DNA from: Anaerolineae bacterium
GTDB lineage: Bacteria > Chloroflexota > Anaerolineae > Anaerolineales > UBA11579
NCBI GenBank assembly: GCA_004297445.1
Contig: SCUK01000077.1
Span: forward strand, 1 to 64,000
Direction of reading: 5' to 3'
DNA length: 64,000 bases
In this document: one piece after another, positions 51,386 through 59,657 of the stretch
How the letters are laid out: each line of letters begins with the position of its first letter
Position numbering within the stretch: position 1 is the stretch's first letter
Made by a program: the position numbers and the translations under genes
The notes under the pieces: model-generated
Seen by the model: the letters and a program-made list of their open reading frames with translations, nothing else
What the model was told of the DNA's origin: nothing
Database searches by the model: none

Positions 51386-52463
51386 CTTTTTCGTTTTCCT
51401 CTTTGTCCGTCACGCCAGCTTCCGCAAAGGTAGCCATCTCGGCGAGAAGTTTGCAGGCGGCCTCGACCAGCGGGAGGGCCAACACAGCGCCGGTGCCTTC
51501 GCCGAGGCGCAGGTCCAAATCGACCAGCGGCTCGAGGCCGAGCCACTCGAGCATCAAGCGGTGACCGCGTTCCTGCGAGCGATGACCGGCGATGAGGTAG
51601 GCACGAGCATTGGGTGCAAGGGTGACGGCGATGAGGGCAGCGGCCGTGGAGATGAAGCCGTCGATGACGACCGCCTTGCGGTGGGCGGCGGCGGCAAGGA
51701 TTGCCCCAGCGAGACCGGCGATTTCAAAGCCACCGACTGTGGTCAGGACTTCAAGGCCGTCTTTGGGGTCGGGCTTGTTGGTTTTGAGAGCAAGATTGAC
51801 CGCGGCCAACTTGCGGGTAAGGCCTTCCTCATCCACGCCGGTGCCACGCCCGACGATTTCCTCGGCGGGGCGCTGGAGGATGGCAGCGGCGATCGCGGCT
51901 GAAGGCGTGGTATTGCCGATGCCCATTTCGCCAGTCGCCAGTATGTCCAGACCTTCTGAGAGTTGAGCGGTTACGACGTCTGCACCTGCCAGCAGGGCCT
52001 GAATTGCCTGTTCGGGGCTCATCGCTGGGCCGCGGGCGATGTTCCGCGTGCCCTTGGCGACTTTCTTGTCAATCAGTTGGGGGTGCGTGGGAAGGTTGGC
52101 GGCCACGCCCATATCCACCAGGGCGATGCGCGCACCGTGGGCACGGGCGAGTACATTGATTGCTGCACCGCCGCCCAGCATGTTCAGCACCATCTGCGGG
52201 GTAACTTCCTGCGGGTAGGCGCTAACGCCTTCGGCGACCACACCATGGTCGCCGGCCATGACGGCCACGACCTTGTGCAGAATTCGAGGGATTGGCTGTC
52301 CAGTGATGCCAGCCATTTGAATTGAGAGTTTTTCGAGGCGACCGAGGCTGCCCGGCGGCTTGGTAAGGGTGTTCTGGCGGAACGCGGCGGACTGCATGGC
52401 GGCTTGGTCCAGCGGGAGGATGCGAGCGATCAGGTCTTGAAGGCGTTCGGTTTCGGTGGTCAT
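51378..52463 (-). CDS. cobT: Nicotinate-nucleotide-dimethylbenzimidazole phosphoribosyltransferase
   Basis: 361 residues with AAAGGA upstream of the ATG. It makes alpha-ribazole phosphate, the lower-ligand nucleotide of cobalamin. Family blocks are TKPPGSLGRLEKLSIQMAGI, VMAGDHGVVAEGVSAYPQEVTPQMVLNMLGGGAAINVLAR, GEMGIGNTTPSAAIAAA, VGRGTGVDEEGL, and VIDGFISTAAALIA...GHRSQERGH. The catalytic glutamate near the C terminus is expected in LRLGEGTGA. It is fourth in the riboswitch operon and 12 bases after btuD. Confidence 0.96.
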   Translation of the reverse strand: MTTETERLQDLIARILPLDQAAMQSAAFRQNTLTKPPGSLGRLEKLSIQMAGITGQPIPRILHKVVAVMAGDHGVVAEGVSAYPQEVTPQMVLNMLGGGAAINVLARAHGARIALVDMGVAANLPTHPQLIDKKVAKGTRNIARGPAMSPEQAIQALLAGADVVTAQLSEGLDILATGEMGIGNTTPSAAIAAAILQRPAEEIVGRGTGVDEEGLTRKLAAVNLALKTNKPDPKDGLEVLTTVGGFEIAGLAGAILAAAAHRKAVVIDGFISTAAALIAVTLAPNARAYLIAGHRSQERGHRLMLEWLGLEPLVDLDLRLGEGTGAVLALPLVEAACKLLAEMATFAEAGVTDKEENEKVA

Positions 52464-52475
52464 GGCTGTGTCCTT

Positions 52476-53246
52476 TCAGAGGTTCAGGAGCACCAGCGGA
52501 CGGCCAGTTTCCGGGTGCGGGGTTACTTTTACGGCGGCGTGATAGGCGCCCTGGATAATCTCCTCCGTCAGTACCTCCTCCGGGATACCGACATGAGTCA
52601 GTTCGCCGCCAACGAGCAGGGCGACGCGGTCTGCGAAAAGGGAAACAAGATTGAGGTCGTGCAGGGCGACCAGGACCGCCAGCTGACCCGTGGAAGTCAG
52701 TTCGCGAATTAGGCGGAGCAGGCTGGCCTGGTGTTGAAGGTCCAGGTGGTTGGTGGGTTCGTCCAGCAACATGATGCGGGTGTCCTGGGCGAGGGCGCGG
52801 GCGACGAGGACGCGCTGCTGCTCGCCGCCGGAAAGTTCAGCTACGCGGCGTTCGGAGAAGTCCGTGAGGCCGGTCATGCGGAGGGCATTGGCAACGCTGG
52901 TTTCATCGCGCTTGCCGGGTTTGCCGAGCCAGCCGAGGTAGGCGGTGCGGCCGAGCATCACGGTCTGGGCGACGGTGAAAGCGCCGCCTTCCTGTTTGGC
53001 CTGGGGTACGACGGCGAGCCGGCGGGCGCGCAGATGATCTGGCAGTTGGGTGATGTCCTCGCCTTCGCACCGGACACGGCCCTGGCGAGGCTTGAGGACC
53101 CCGCTGGCAGCTTTGATGAGGGTGGACTTGCCGGCGCCATTGGGGCCGATGAGTGCGACAATCTCACCGGCGTTGACTTCCAGCGAGACGCGGCGCAGCA
53201 CTTCGCGCGCGCCGTAATCGACGCTCAAATCTTCGACGTGCAGCAT
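52476..53246 (-). CDS. btuD: Cobalamin/corrinoid ABC transporter ATPase
   Basis: 256 residues from the ATG at 53246. A GTG three codons earlier overlaps the btuC stop as GTGA and is an alternative. The ATPase has Walker A ALIGPNGAGKSTLIK, signature LSGGEQQRVLVARALAQ and Walker B IMLLDEPTNHLD, and a switch histidine in VALHDLNLVSLFADRVALL. It is of the FecE/BtuD type. It powers import with the BtuC-like permease and BtuF-like lipoprotein of the same operon. Confidence 0.92.
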   Translation of the reverse strand: MLHVEDLSVDYGAREVLRRVSLEVNAGEIVALIGPNGAGKSTLIKAASGVLKPRQGRVRCEGEDITQLPDHLRARRLAVVPQAKQEGGAFTVAQTVMLGRTAYLGWLGKPGKRDETSVANALRMTGLTDFSERRVAELSGGEQQRVLVARALAQDTRIMLLDEPTNHLDLQHQASLLRLIRELTSTGQLAVLVALHDLNLVSLFADRVALLVGGELTHVGIPEEVLTEEIIQGAYHAAVKVTPHPETGRPLVLLNL

Positions 53247-53251
53247 GACGG

Positions 53252-54280
53252 TCACCAGAGTACCTCGCGCTTGGCGCGGCGCAGAATCCAGAGGAAAAAT
53301 GGCGCGCCAATCATGGCGGTGACGATGCCGACCGGGAGGCTTTGCGGCGCAATAATCAAACGCGCGCCGATGTCTGCAAGGAGGAGGGCAGCCGCCCCGC
53401 CGAGGATGGACATGGGAATCAGGTGGCGATAGTCCGGACCCCACAGGATGCGGAAGAGATGCGGGACGATGAGGCCAATGAAGCCGATGACACCGGAGAA
53501 TGCGACAGCGACAGCGGTGGTGAGCGAGGCGACAACCACGATAAAGACTTTGGCCCGGTCGACGTTGAGGCCCATCTGACGGGCCTGCTCCTCGCCGAAT
53601 TGCAGGACGTTGAGCGGATGACCGGATAGCGCGAGCAGGCCCAGCCCAATGGCAAAATAGGGCAAGGTGGCGAAGACCGGCTCCCAGCCGTTGACGGGTG
53701 ACCCGCCGAGCAAGAACGACAAGGCGCGGGTAACCATCTCACTGGAGCGCAACATGAGGAATGAGGTGGCGGCGGAGGCGAACGCGCCGACGGCAACCCC
53801 CGCGAGGATGAGGGTGGTAAGGGGGACGTAGCCGTTGACGCGGGCCAGGTTGTAGACCAGCACGACGGTGACGAGCGCGCCAAGGAAGGCGGCGGCGGGG
53901 ATGAAGTACATCCCCAACGGGTTGCTCGACCACTCGAATGAGAGAGCGACAACAGCACCCAGACCGGCTCCGGAGGCGACACCAATGAGATACGGGTCGG
54001 CGAGGGGGTTGCGGAAGAGGCCCTGATAGGCGGCACCGCTGCCGGCAAGGGCGGCGCCGGTGAGGGCGATGAGGACGGTGTGGGGCAGGCGGACCTGCAT
54101 CAGGATGGTGGTGAAGGCTGCGGGCCAATCCGGAATGATGGATGACCCCGGCCATTGTGCGGCGAGGATGCGCAGGATGGTGGCGGCCGGAATGGTTACC
54201 GCTCCCATCCCAACGCTCAGCGTTGAGGTGACGAGCAGCAGGCTAAAGACAATCAGGTACACCGACCCGGTACGTTTCAT
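53252..54280 (-). CDS. btuC: Cobalamin/corrinoid ABC transporter permease
   Basis: 342 residues from the ATG at 54280, preceded by GGAAGAAG; the 13-residue upstream extension is rejected. A FecCD-type permease with about ten helices. Family blocks are IRLPHTVLIALTGAALAGSGAAYQGLFRNPLADPYLIGVASGAGLGA, GVAVGAFASAATSFLML, LSFLLGGSPVNGWEPV, and FSGVIGFIGLIVPHLFRILWGPDYRHLIPMSILGGAAALLLADIGAR. This sequence class carries iron-siderophores or corrinoids; the riboswitch and cob genes point to corrinoid. Confidence 0.92.
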   Translation of the reverse strand: MKRTGSVYLIVFSLLLVTSTLSVGMGAVTIPAATILRILAAQWPGSSIIPDWPAAFTTILMQVRLPHTVLIALTGAALAGSGAAYQGLFRNPLADPYLIGVASGAGLGAVVALSFEWSSNPLGMYFIPAAAFLGALVTVVLVYNLARVNGYVPLTTLILAGVAVGAFASAATSFLMLRSSEMVTRALSFLLGGSPVNGWEPVFATLPYFAIGLGLLALSGHPLNVLQFGEEQARQMGLNVDRAKVFIVVVASLTTAVAVAFSGVIGFIGLIVPHLFRILWGPDYRHLIPMSILGGAAALLLADIGARLIIAPQSLPVGIVTAMIGAPFFLWILRRAKREVLW

Positions 54281-54312
54281 GCGACTTCTTCCACGTATAC
54301 TCGAATTCCAAC

Positions 54313-54346
54313 GGCCCATCCTGAGGGACGCCCCTCAGGATGGGCC
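54313..54346. repeat. 15-bp perfect inverted repeat between btuF and btuC
   Basis: GGCCCATCCTGAGGG, loop ACGC, CCCTCAGGATGGGCC. The stem is perfect, with no T tract on either side. It lies inside the riboswitch operon between the lipoprotein and permease genes, where such hairpins often stabilise the upstream part of the message. Confidence 0.8.
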
Positions 54347-54359
54347 GAGATACATTTGG

Positions 54360-55310
54360 CTAGTCAAACAACTCGGGATGGATGATGCGGGCAACCGCTT
54401 CCAGACCATCCACGAGGCGGGGGCCGGGAACGCTCATCCAATTTGAGTTGATGGGGTAGATATCGCCATTTAAGACGGCGGCGGTCTGATCCCAGCCACC
54501 GCGGGCGGTTACCTGCTCGGCGGTTACGCCAAAGTCTGCATCCCCGAGGATTATGAAGTCCGGGTTGACAGCGATAAGCGCTTCCAGACTGAGCTGGGAG
54601 AAGGCGCCCTCGAGAGCCGCTGCGGCGTTGACACCGCCGGCGAATGTGATGATGTGGTCAACGAAGGTGCCAGACCCGGCTGTCCAGGGGTTGCTGGGGT
54701 CGGTGGCGTCCAGTTCGTAAAAGACGATGGGGGTCGTTTCAGCTGCGGAAACGGTTTCGAGGACACTGTTCACACGACTTTCCAGGTCGGCGACAAGGGC
54801 TTCGGCTTCCGTGGCGCGGCCGGTGAGGGTCGCAATCTCCTGGATATTTGCATACAAGTCTTCGAAGGTGATGGGGTTGGCCTGCCAGTAGACGGCGAGG
54901 CCGAGGTCTTCGAGGGCCTGCACCTGTTCAGCGGAGAGAATTTCGGCGGCCAGCACGAGGTCGGGTTGCATGCCGAGGATGGCTTCGGCAGGGAAGTCGC
55001 CCCAGAGTGTGCCGAAGGACGGCACGCTGGCGACAGTTTCGGGGTAGACGGAAAAATCGTCGCGGCCTACCAGCAGGTCGCCGGCGCCGATGGCGTAAAG
55101 GATTTCGGTGAGGGAGGCGGCAGTGCTGACGATGCGTTGCGGAGGGGCGGCAAGGGTGACGGTACGACCCATGTCATCGACAAGGGTGATGGTCGTGTCA
55201 ATCGGTTCGGCGGTTGGGACCGGGGTGTTTGCAGGGGCAGGCTGCGGGGAACACGCGGCCAGCAGTAAGGCCGCAATTGGAATTGTTACGAAGATACGGG
55301 CGATTTTCAT
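54360..55310 (-). CDS. btuF: Cobalamin/corrinoid ABC transporter substrate-binding lipoprotein
   Basis: 316 residues from the second ATG (55310), for which AAGGAG is seven bases away; the first ATG (55316) is only one base from that site. A lipoprotein signal with lipobox LLAACS is followed by a Pro/Thr spacer. The class III binding-protein fold is recognised by DDMGRTVTLAAPPQRIVSTAASLTEILYAIGAGDLLVGRDDFSVYPE, LGMQPDLVLAAEILSAEQVQALEDLGLAVYW and NPDFIILGDADFG. First gene of the operon, directly under a cobalamin riboswitch. Confidence 0.93.
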   Translation of the reverse strand: MKIARIFVTIPIAALLLAACSPQPAPANTPVPTAEPIDTTITLVDDMGRTVTLAAPPQRIVSTAASLTEILYAIGAGDLLVGRDDFSVYPETVASVPSFGTLWGDFPAEAILGMQPDLVLAAEILSAEQVQALEDLGLAVYWQANPITFEDLYANIQEIATLTGRATEAEALVADLESRVNSVLETVSAAETTPIVFYELDATDPSNPWTAGSGTFVDHIITFAGGVNAAAALEGAFSQLSLEALIAVNPDFIILGDADFGVTAEQVTARGGWDQTAAVLNGDIYPINSNWMSVPGPRLVDGLEAVARIIHPELFD

Positions 55311-55329
55311 GTTCATGCTCCTTCTGGTA

Positions 55330-55362
55330 AAGAATCAAAACCCCCTGCACGTGGGCAGGGGG
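55330..55362 (-). terminator. Terminator in the cobalamin riboswitch expression platform
   Basis: On the minus strand CCCCCTGC-CCACGT-GCAGGGGG-TTTTGATTCTTT. It lies between the aptamer and the btuF ribosome site, as expected for control by premature termination. Confidence 0.7.
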
Positions 55363-55392
55363 AGGGTTTGGGAACGTTAAGAAAATGGACGC

Positions 55393-55544
55393 GTTCACAC
55401 CTCCTTTCCACGAGGGCTAGTGAACTGGCTGAGGGGGTCGTCCTGGCTTGCCGCCTTGCGGCGACTTACAGTTGCGGGTCAGCGCCGGTCTTGCACCGGC
55501 TTCGCTATTATGCCTGCCCATCCGGGGCGCAGGCAACCTCAACC
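55393..55544 (-). ncRNA. Cobalamin riboswitch
   Basis: The aptamer spans about 55544-55427 on the minus strand. P1 pairs GGTTGAGG with CCTCAGCC. Conserved core segments are GCCGGTGCAAGACCGGC, GCTGACCCGCAACTGTAAG, and the B12 box AAGCCAGGACGACC. A platform hairpin GTTCAC...GTGAAC (55425-55393) follows, then the terminator at 55362-55330. High cobalamin should shut off btuFCD-cobTSU. Confidence 0.95.
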
Positions 55545-55581
55545 AATTGAGTTATGAGGTTAGTAAGGTTCAGACGTTACG

Positions 55582-55609
55582 ATGCTATGTTAACCGATTT
55601 TCCACTCAA
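55582..55609 (-). promoter_or_regulatory. Candidate promoter of the cobalamin riboswitch operon
   Basis: TTGAGT (55609-55604), 16 bases, TAGCAT (55587-55582) on the minus strand, about 38 bases before the aptamer P1. Confidence 0.4.
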
Positions 55610-55676
55610 CGGCGTCCAATTTTGGATGATTCCGTGTAAGGAAATTGCTGATAGGGTGCTGGCCGAAAGAATCTAT

Positions 55677-55731
55677 AGATTGCTTCCCTTCGACTACGCT
55701 CAGGGCAGGCGCTCCGCTCGCAATGACAAAT
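55677..55731. repeat. Dispersed intergenic repeat, copy C
   Basis: AGATTGCTTCCCTTCGACTACGCTCAGGGCAGGCGCTCCGCTCGCAATGACAA. It aligns over about 46 bases with copy A at 6275-6330. It lies between the riboswitch operon promoter and the end of the kimA-like gene. Confidence 0.65.
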
Positions 55732-55745
55732 CATCTGGAGAAACG

Positions 55746-57587
55746 TTAGTCGTCGAGGTGATAGGCAACATCAATAATCACACGTCGCTTACCGTGAGCC
55801 GGTCGCCGGTACAGCAGGGCCGCCTTGAGCAGCCAGGCCGTCTGGTTATGCATCAGACCCTGCCACCATCTCGTCGGGACGAACTCCGGTAATACCAGAA
55901 CAGCCTGTTGGCCATCGTCGTGATCCTCGTCGTGTTTCCTGATGTAGCTTACGAGAGGAGCGACAATCGAGCGATACGGGGACGGCAGAATTTCCAGTGT
56001 TAGGTCCGGAAACCATTCGCTCATTTTCTTACTTATCTCTTCACTTGAACCCGGAGTCATTTCAACATATACAACAGTGACCTTGGTAGACAGGGAAAGC
56101 GCAAATCTGACCGCGTCCAGACTACCGCGGTGAATCCCGGAAATCGGAACGACCAGGCGCTGCTCCGGCAGTGCATGCAGGGACGGCGGGAGCCCGCGAA
56201 GGGTGAGCTGGGCGGCAACCTCCTTATAATGGTTTTGGATTCTCGTGAAGAGGACCACAATGCTAGGAATCAAGAAGATAGTTATCCAGGCGCCCTGACT
56301 GAATTTGCTGACACCAACTACAACCAAGGTGATTGCCGTAGCCAGAGCGCCAATTCCATTAAAAGCTGCTTTGAGACGCCAATTCCGCTCGTCAGCCCGG
56401 ACGCGCCACCAGTGGATGACCATCCCGGCTTGCGAGAGGGTAAATGCCAGAAAGACGCCGATTGCGAACAACGGAACCAGCGTGTGTGTGTCTCCCTGAA
56501 ATAGCACGATCAAGGCTCCTGCGCCAACCGAAAGCAGGAGGATCCCGTTGCCGAAGACAAGCCGGTCGCCTACATTGGTCAATTGACGTGGGAGGTAACT
56601 ATCCTTTGCAAGAATGGCAGCCACCCGAGGAAATCCGGTGAAACTTGTATTTGCGGCTACAGCCAGAATGAGCGTGGTCGAAATCTGAATTAGATAGTAC
56701 AGCGGACCAGTTCCGAGAAGGTGCCGAGCCAGGCCCGAAAGGATGGTCTCGTGCCCGGTTGTGGTGATCGCGAAGTACTGCGTCAAACCAATACTACCGA
56801 CGAAAAGAATCCCCATCAGCAACGCCATGGCTATCAACGTAGTTTGAGCATTCTTTTCCTGTGGGGTCTTGAATGAAGGAACACTATTGCTAATCGCCTC
56901 GATTCCGGTCAAGGCTGTGCAGCCGGAGGAAAATGCATGGAGGATAAGCAGAATGGTCAAAGGTTCTACTGGAGATGGGGCGGCGATGAAATCGCCAGGA
57001 CCGTCAATCAGGGCGCGGACCAGCCCATAGCCGAGCATCCCAAGATAGGTGAACAAGAACAGATAGACGGGGACTGCCATCACGACTCCGGTTTCCCGAA
57101 GGCCGCGCAGATTAAGAATGGTGATAATGCCGAGGATTGCCAAGCTGATGGTGACGCGATACGGTAAGAGTGATGGAAATGCAGAGATAATTGCGTCTAC
57201 TCCGGCAGTGAGACTAACCGCGGCGGTCAGTATGTAGTCAATGAGAAGAGCGGCGCCCGCCACCAGCCCGGGCTTTATCCCCAAGTTTTCCCGGGCAACC
57301 ATGTATGAACCACCACCAGATGGGTAACCCTGAATCGTCTGGTAATACGAAATCGATACAATAACTAACAGCAGGGCAATCGCCAGCCCGATTGGCCAGG
57401 CCAATACGAGGCCCGCGCTTCCAGCTACTACCAGCCCGAGGTAGATTTCCTGATTGGCGTAGGCAATCGACGACAACGCGTCTGGAGAGAAGGCAGCAAG
57501 AGCGCGTATCTTATCTAATCGACTCTCGTGGGCATCCTGAGTGCGCAAGGGAGAGCCGAGGAGGAAGAATCTCAATTTATTTAGCAT
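55746..57587 (-). CDS. KimA-like APC-superfamily potassium transporter
   Basis: 613 residues. An APC-fold membrane domain of about 12 helices occupies residues 30-450, with SPDALSSIAYANQEIYLGLV, YPSGGGSYMVARENLG, FSSGCTALTGIEAISNSVPSFK and ANTSFTGFPRVAAILAKDSYLPRQL. A cytoplasmic C-terminal domain (about 470-613) with EQRLVVPISGIHRGSLDAVRFALSLS resembles a USP-like regulatory domain. This matches KimA/YdaO-type high-affinity K+ importers, which are inhibited by c-di-AMP in Firmicutes. No c-di-AMP riboswitch fits in the 66-base gap upstream. The CASTOR-like channel gene is directly upstream on the same strand, so K+ handling is a shared theme. Confidence 0.85.
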   Translation of the reverse strand: MLNKLRFFLLGSPLRTQDAHESRLDKIRALAAFSPDALSSIAYANQEIYLGLVVAGSAGLVLAWPIGLAIALLLVIVSISYYQTIQGYPSGGGSYMVARENLGIKPGLVAGAALLIDYILTAAVSLTAGVDAIISAFPSLLPYRVTISLAILGIITILNLRGLRETGVVMAVPVYLFLFTYLGMLGYGLVRALIDGPGDFIAAPSPVEPLTILLILHAFSSGCTALTGIEAISNSVPSFKTPQEKNAQTTLIAMALLMGILFVGSIGLTQYFAITTTGHETILSGLARHLLGTGPLYYLIQISTTLILAVAANTSFTGFPRVAAILAKDSYLPRQLTNVGDRLVFGNGILLLSVGAGALIVLFQGDTHTLVPLFAIGVFLAFTLSQAGMVIHWWRVRADERNWRLKAAFNGIGALATAITLVVVGVSKFSQGAWITIFLIPSIVVLFTRIQNHYKEVAAQLTLRGLPPSLHALPEQRLVVPISGIHRGSLDAVRFALSLSTKVTVVYVEMTPGSSEEISKKMSEWFPDLTLEILPSPYRSIVAPLVSYIRKHDEDHDDGQQAVLVLPEFVPTRWWQGLMHNQTAWLLKAALLYRRPAHGKRRVIIDVAYHLDD

Positions 57588-57653
57588 GGCGGCGCTTTAG
57601 CAGTTCCTTTCAATCCAATACTAAATTGGCAGGCTGGAAAAGATACTCGTTCA

Positions 57654-59555
57654 TTATTCTTCGGCCAACACTATCAACTTGTCGCCGTTTTTGAGTGTCA
57701 CGGCATCTGATTTTCGGGGATTGGTATGCACCCCGTAATTGGCGGATGGGTCGCGGGCTTCGTGCAGCAGACGATAGCCCAGAGCGGTTTCACCGCGCTG
57801 ACGGGCGGCTTCCACCAGGGTGTAGAAATTGACAGGCTGGCCGAGGGTGACGTAGTCAGCGGCGGGCTTAAGGTAGATTTCGACGCCTTCGGGATCGAAG
57901 AGGTCAGTAAAGACATCGTAGAGCGCGCCGTTCTCGGAGAGCTGGGCGAGCATGAGGCTGATGAGGTGGTCGCTGACGATGAAGTCATCGACGCGGGCAG
58001 ATTCGGCCAACTGCCGGTTGCGCATATCCAACATCTCGCTGACGATGGAGAAGGGAGTCTCGTCGCGTTCGGCCATGTCGCGCATATGGAGGAGGGTGAC
58101 GAGGGTGCGGGCGTCGGCGTCCTGGATGGGGAGGGAGGTATCCGCAAGGACGATGACGTGGTCGTAGTCGGCCACTCCCAATGTATCCAGCAGGGCGCGG
58201 TCGGTGGTGTCGCCGGGATGGAAGGTAAGTTGCTGGCGAGTGAGGCCCTGGCAGACGCGGTCAATATCGGGCTGCTGGTTGGGGGAGGCAACCACGCTGA
58301 GGCGTGACCCCTGGACCACATAGCCTTCGAGTTCATTGACGATGGTACCGGCGCTGGCGTTCCAGCCGATGAGCAGAGCGCTTTCCGGGCGGGCGGGACT
58401 TGGGGGCGAACCGGCACGCAGGCTGGCCGCCTGGATAGCGGATGCGCCGGGGCCGCCCAGCACGATGGTGTCATCATCAGCAGAGATAGCGATGAGCCGG
58501 TCACCGGCCTCGATACGAGTGTCCATTTTGGGGCTGAGGGTGGGCGTGTCATTTTTCACCAGGCCAATGACCGTGGAATCTGGATAGGCGTGGAGAGCAT
58601 CGCTGTAGGTCTTGCCGGCGAGGGCCGGCTCGTCTTTGAAATAAATCTCGTCGCCGCCAAAATCCAGCAGTTCACTATAGACGACGGACAGACCGGATTG
58701 GCGGGAGGTCTGGGCGGTGATGCGGGCAATCAGTTCGCCGACAAGAATGGCGTGGACATTGTCATGAACACCAATCATTTTGACGACTTCCAGATTGCGC
58801 TGGTCGGCCATCTGCGTGACGATGTTGTAGGGTTCGGGGCGGCGGTTCGGATTGTTGGTGATGGCGAGGATGGTCTTGATGACGACCGAATCGGCGTCGC
58901 CTTCTTCGGGGGGCAGGACGATGATGGCGCGGGAGGAGTGCGGACTGGCGAGGTCAATATCGGTGGGGTCGACGGGCGAACCGGAGCGGCAGATGATGCG
59001 CGTGTTGCCGGAGTCCGGGATGCGGGAACGTATTTCGTCTTCCATTTCTACCTTGTCGCGGTCGGCGAGGACGACAATCACGGGACGTTTCTGGTTCTGG
59101 TTGGCAATGATGAGTTCGGGGATGATGGTGAACACCTGGGTAGACCAGCCGAGAATGATGGTGTGATTGGATTCGAGGACGAGGGAGCGGCCTTTGCGCA
59201 GTTCTTCCAATTTGCCTTCCACCCCGGCCCCCAGCACGCCGATGAGTGTGGAGACGACAAAGACGCCGCCGAGGGTGACGAAAAGCATGACGAGCCGGAA
59301 ACCGGAACCGGTGTCGCCTCCCATGGTGCCGGAGTCCAGGGTGCGCATGAGGCTGGCCCAGGCGGCTTCGCCGAAACTGAGCGAGCCGGATTCGCCCTCC
59401 TGATTGAAGCCCGCCATGGAAACGACGGCGGCGGCCAGAAAGATGACGGCCAAGGAGAGGGCGGCAAGCATACCGATCATGGCGGGAGTGCCAGCGGACA
59501 TAAGGTTATCGAACTGATAACGGATGCGCTGTGCCAGGGTGGGTTTGCGACTCAT
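57654..59555 (-). CDS. CASTOR/POLLUX-like ion channel with RCK domains
   Basis: 633 residues with CAGGAG upstream of the ATG. An N-terminal membrane region has helices at about 25-48 and 85-110, with a pore-loop-like segment between (GEAAWASLMRTLDSGTMGGDTGSGF). RCK-type Rossmann domains follow: NHTIILGWSTQVFTIIPELIIANQNQ...VIVVLADRDKVEMED near 128, and ESALLIGWNASAGTIVNELEGYV near 400. HSSRAIIVLPPEEGDADSVVIKTILAITN is typical of CASTOR/POLLUX (DMI1) channels. Plant members are nuclear Ca2+ channels; bacterial ones are poorly characterised. It probably shares a transcript with the downstream K+ transporter. Confidence 0.88.
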   Translation of the reverse strand: MSRKPTLAQRIRYQFDNLMSAGTPAMIGMLAALSLAVIFLAAAVVSMAGFNQEGESGSLSFGEAAWASLMRTLDSGTMGGDTGSGFRLVMLFVTLGGVFVVSTLIGVLGAGVEGKLEELRKGRSLVLESNHTIILGWSTQVFTIIPELIIANQNQKRPVIVVLADRDKVEMEDEIRSRIPDSGNTRIICRSGSPVDPTDIDLASPHSSRAIIVLPPEEGDADSVVIKTILAITNNPNRRPEPYNIVTQMADQRNLEVVKMIGVHDNVHAILVGELIARITAQTSRQSGLSVVYSELLDFGGDEIYFKDEPALAGKTYSDALHAYPDSTVIGLVKNDTPTLSPKMDTRIEAGDRLIAISADDDTIVLGGPGASAIQAASLRAGSPPSPARPESALLIGWNASAGTIVNELEGYVVQGSRLSVVASPNQQPDIDRVCQGLTRQQLTFHPGDTTDRALLDTLGVADYDHVIVLADTSLPIQDADARTLVTLLHMRDMAERDETPFSIVSEMLDMRNRQLAESARVDDFIVSDHLISLMLAQLSENGALYDVFTDLFDPEGVEIYLKPAADYVTLGQPVNFYTLVEAARQRGETALGYRLLHEARDPSANYGVHTNPRKSDAVTLKNGDKLIVLAEE

Positions 59556-59657
59556 GATTGCTCCTGTTTCTTTTGCTTAAGGGATGATGGAATGTGCGCC
59601 AGCAGACCGACGCGGGCGAATGATACCACTATGAAAACTCGCGGAAGCCGGGAAATT

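Noticed and set aside
55554-55892. 112-residue plus ORF across the third repeat copy
   Set aside because: Runs over the repeat and the 3' end of the kimA-like gene; no coding signal.
57588-57653. c-di-AMP (ydaO) riboswitch for the KimA-like gene
   Set aside because: The 66-base gap is far too short for that aptamer and shows none of its core.
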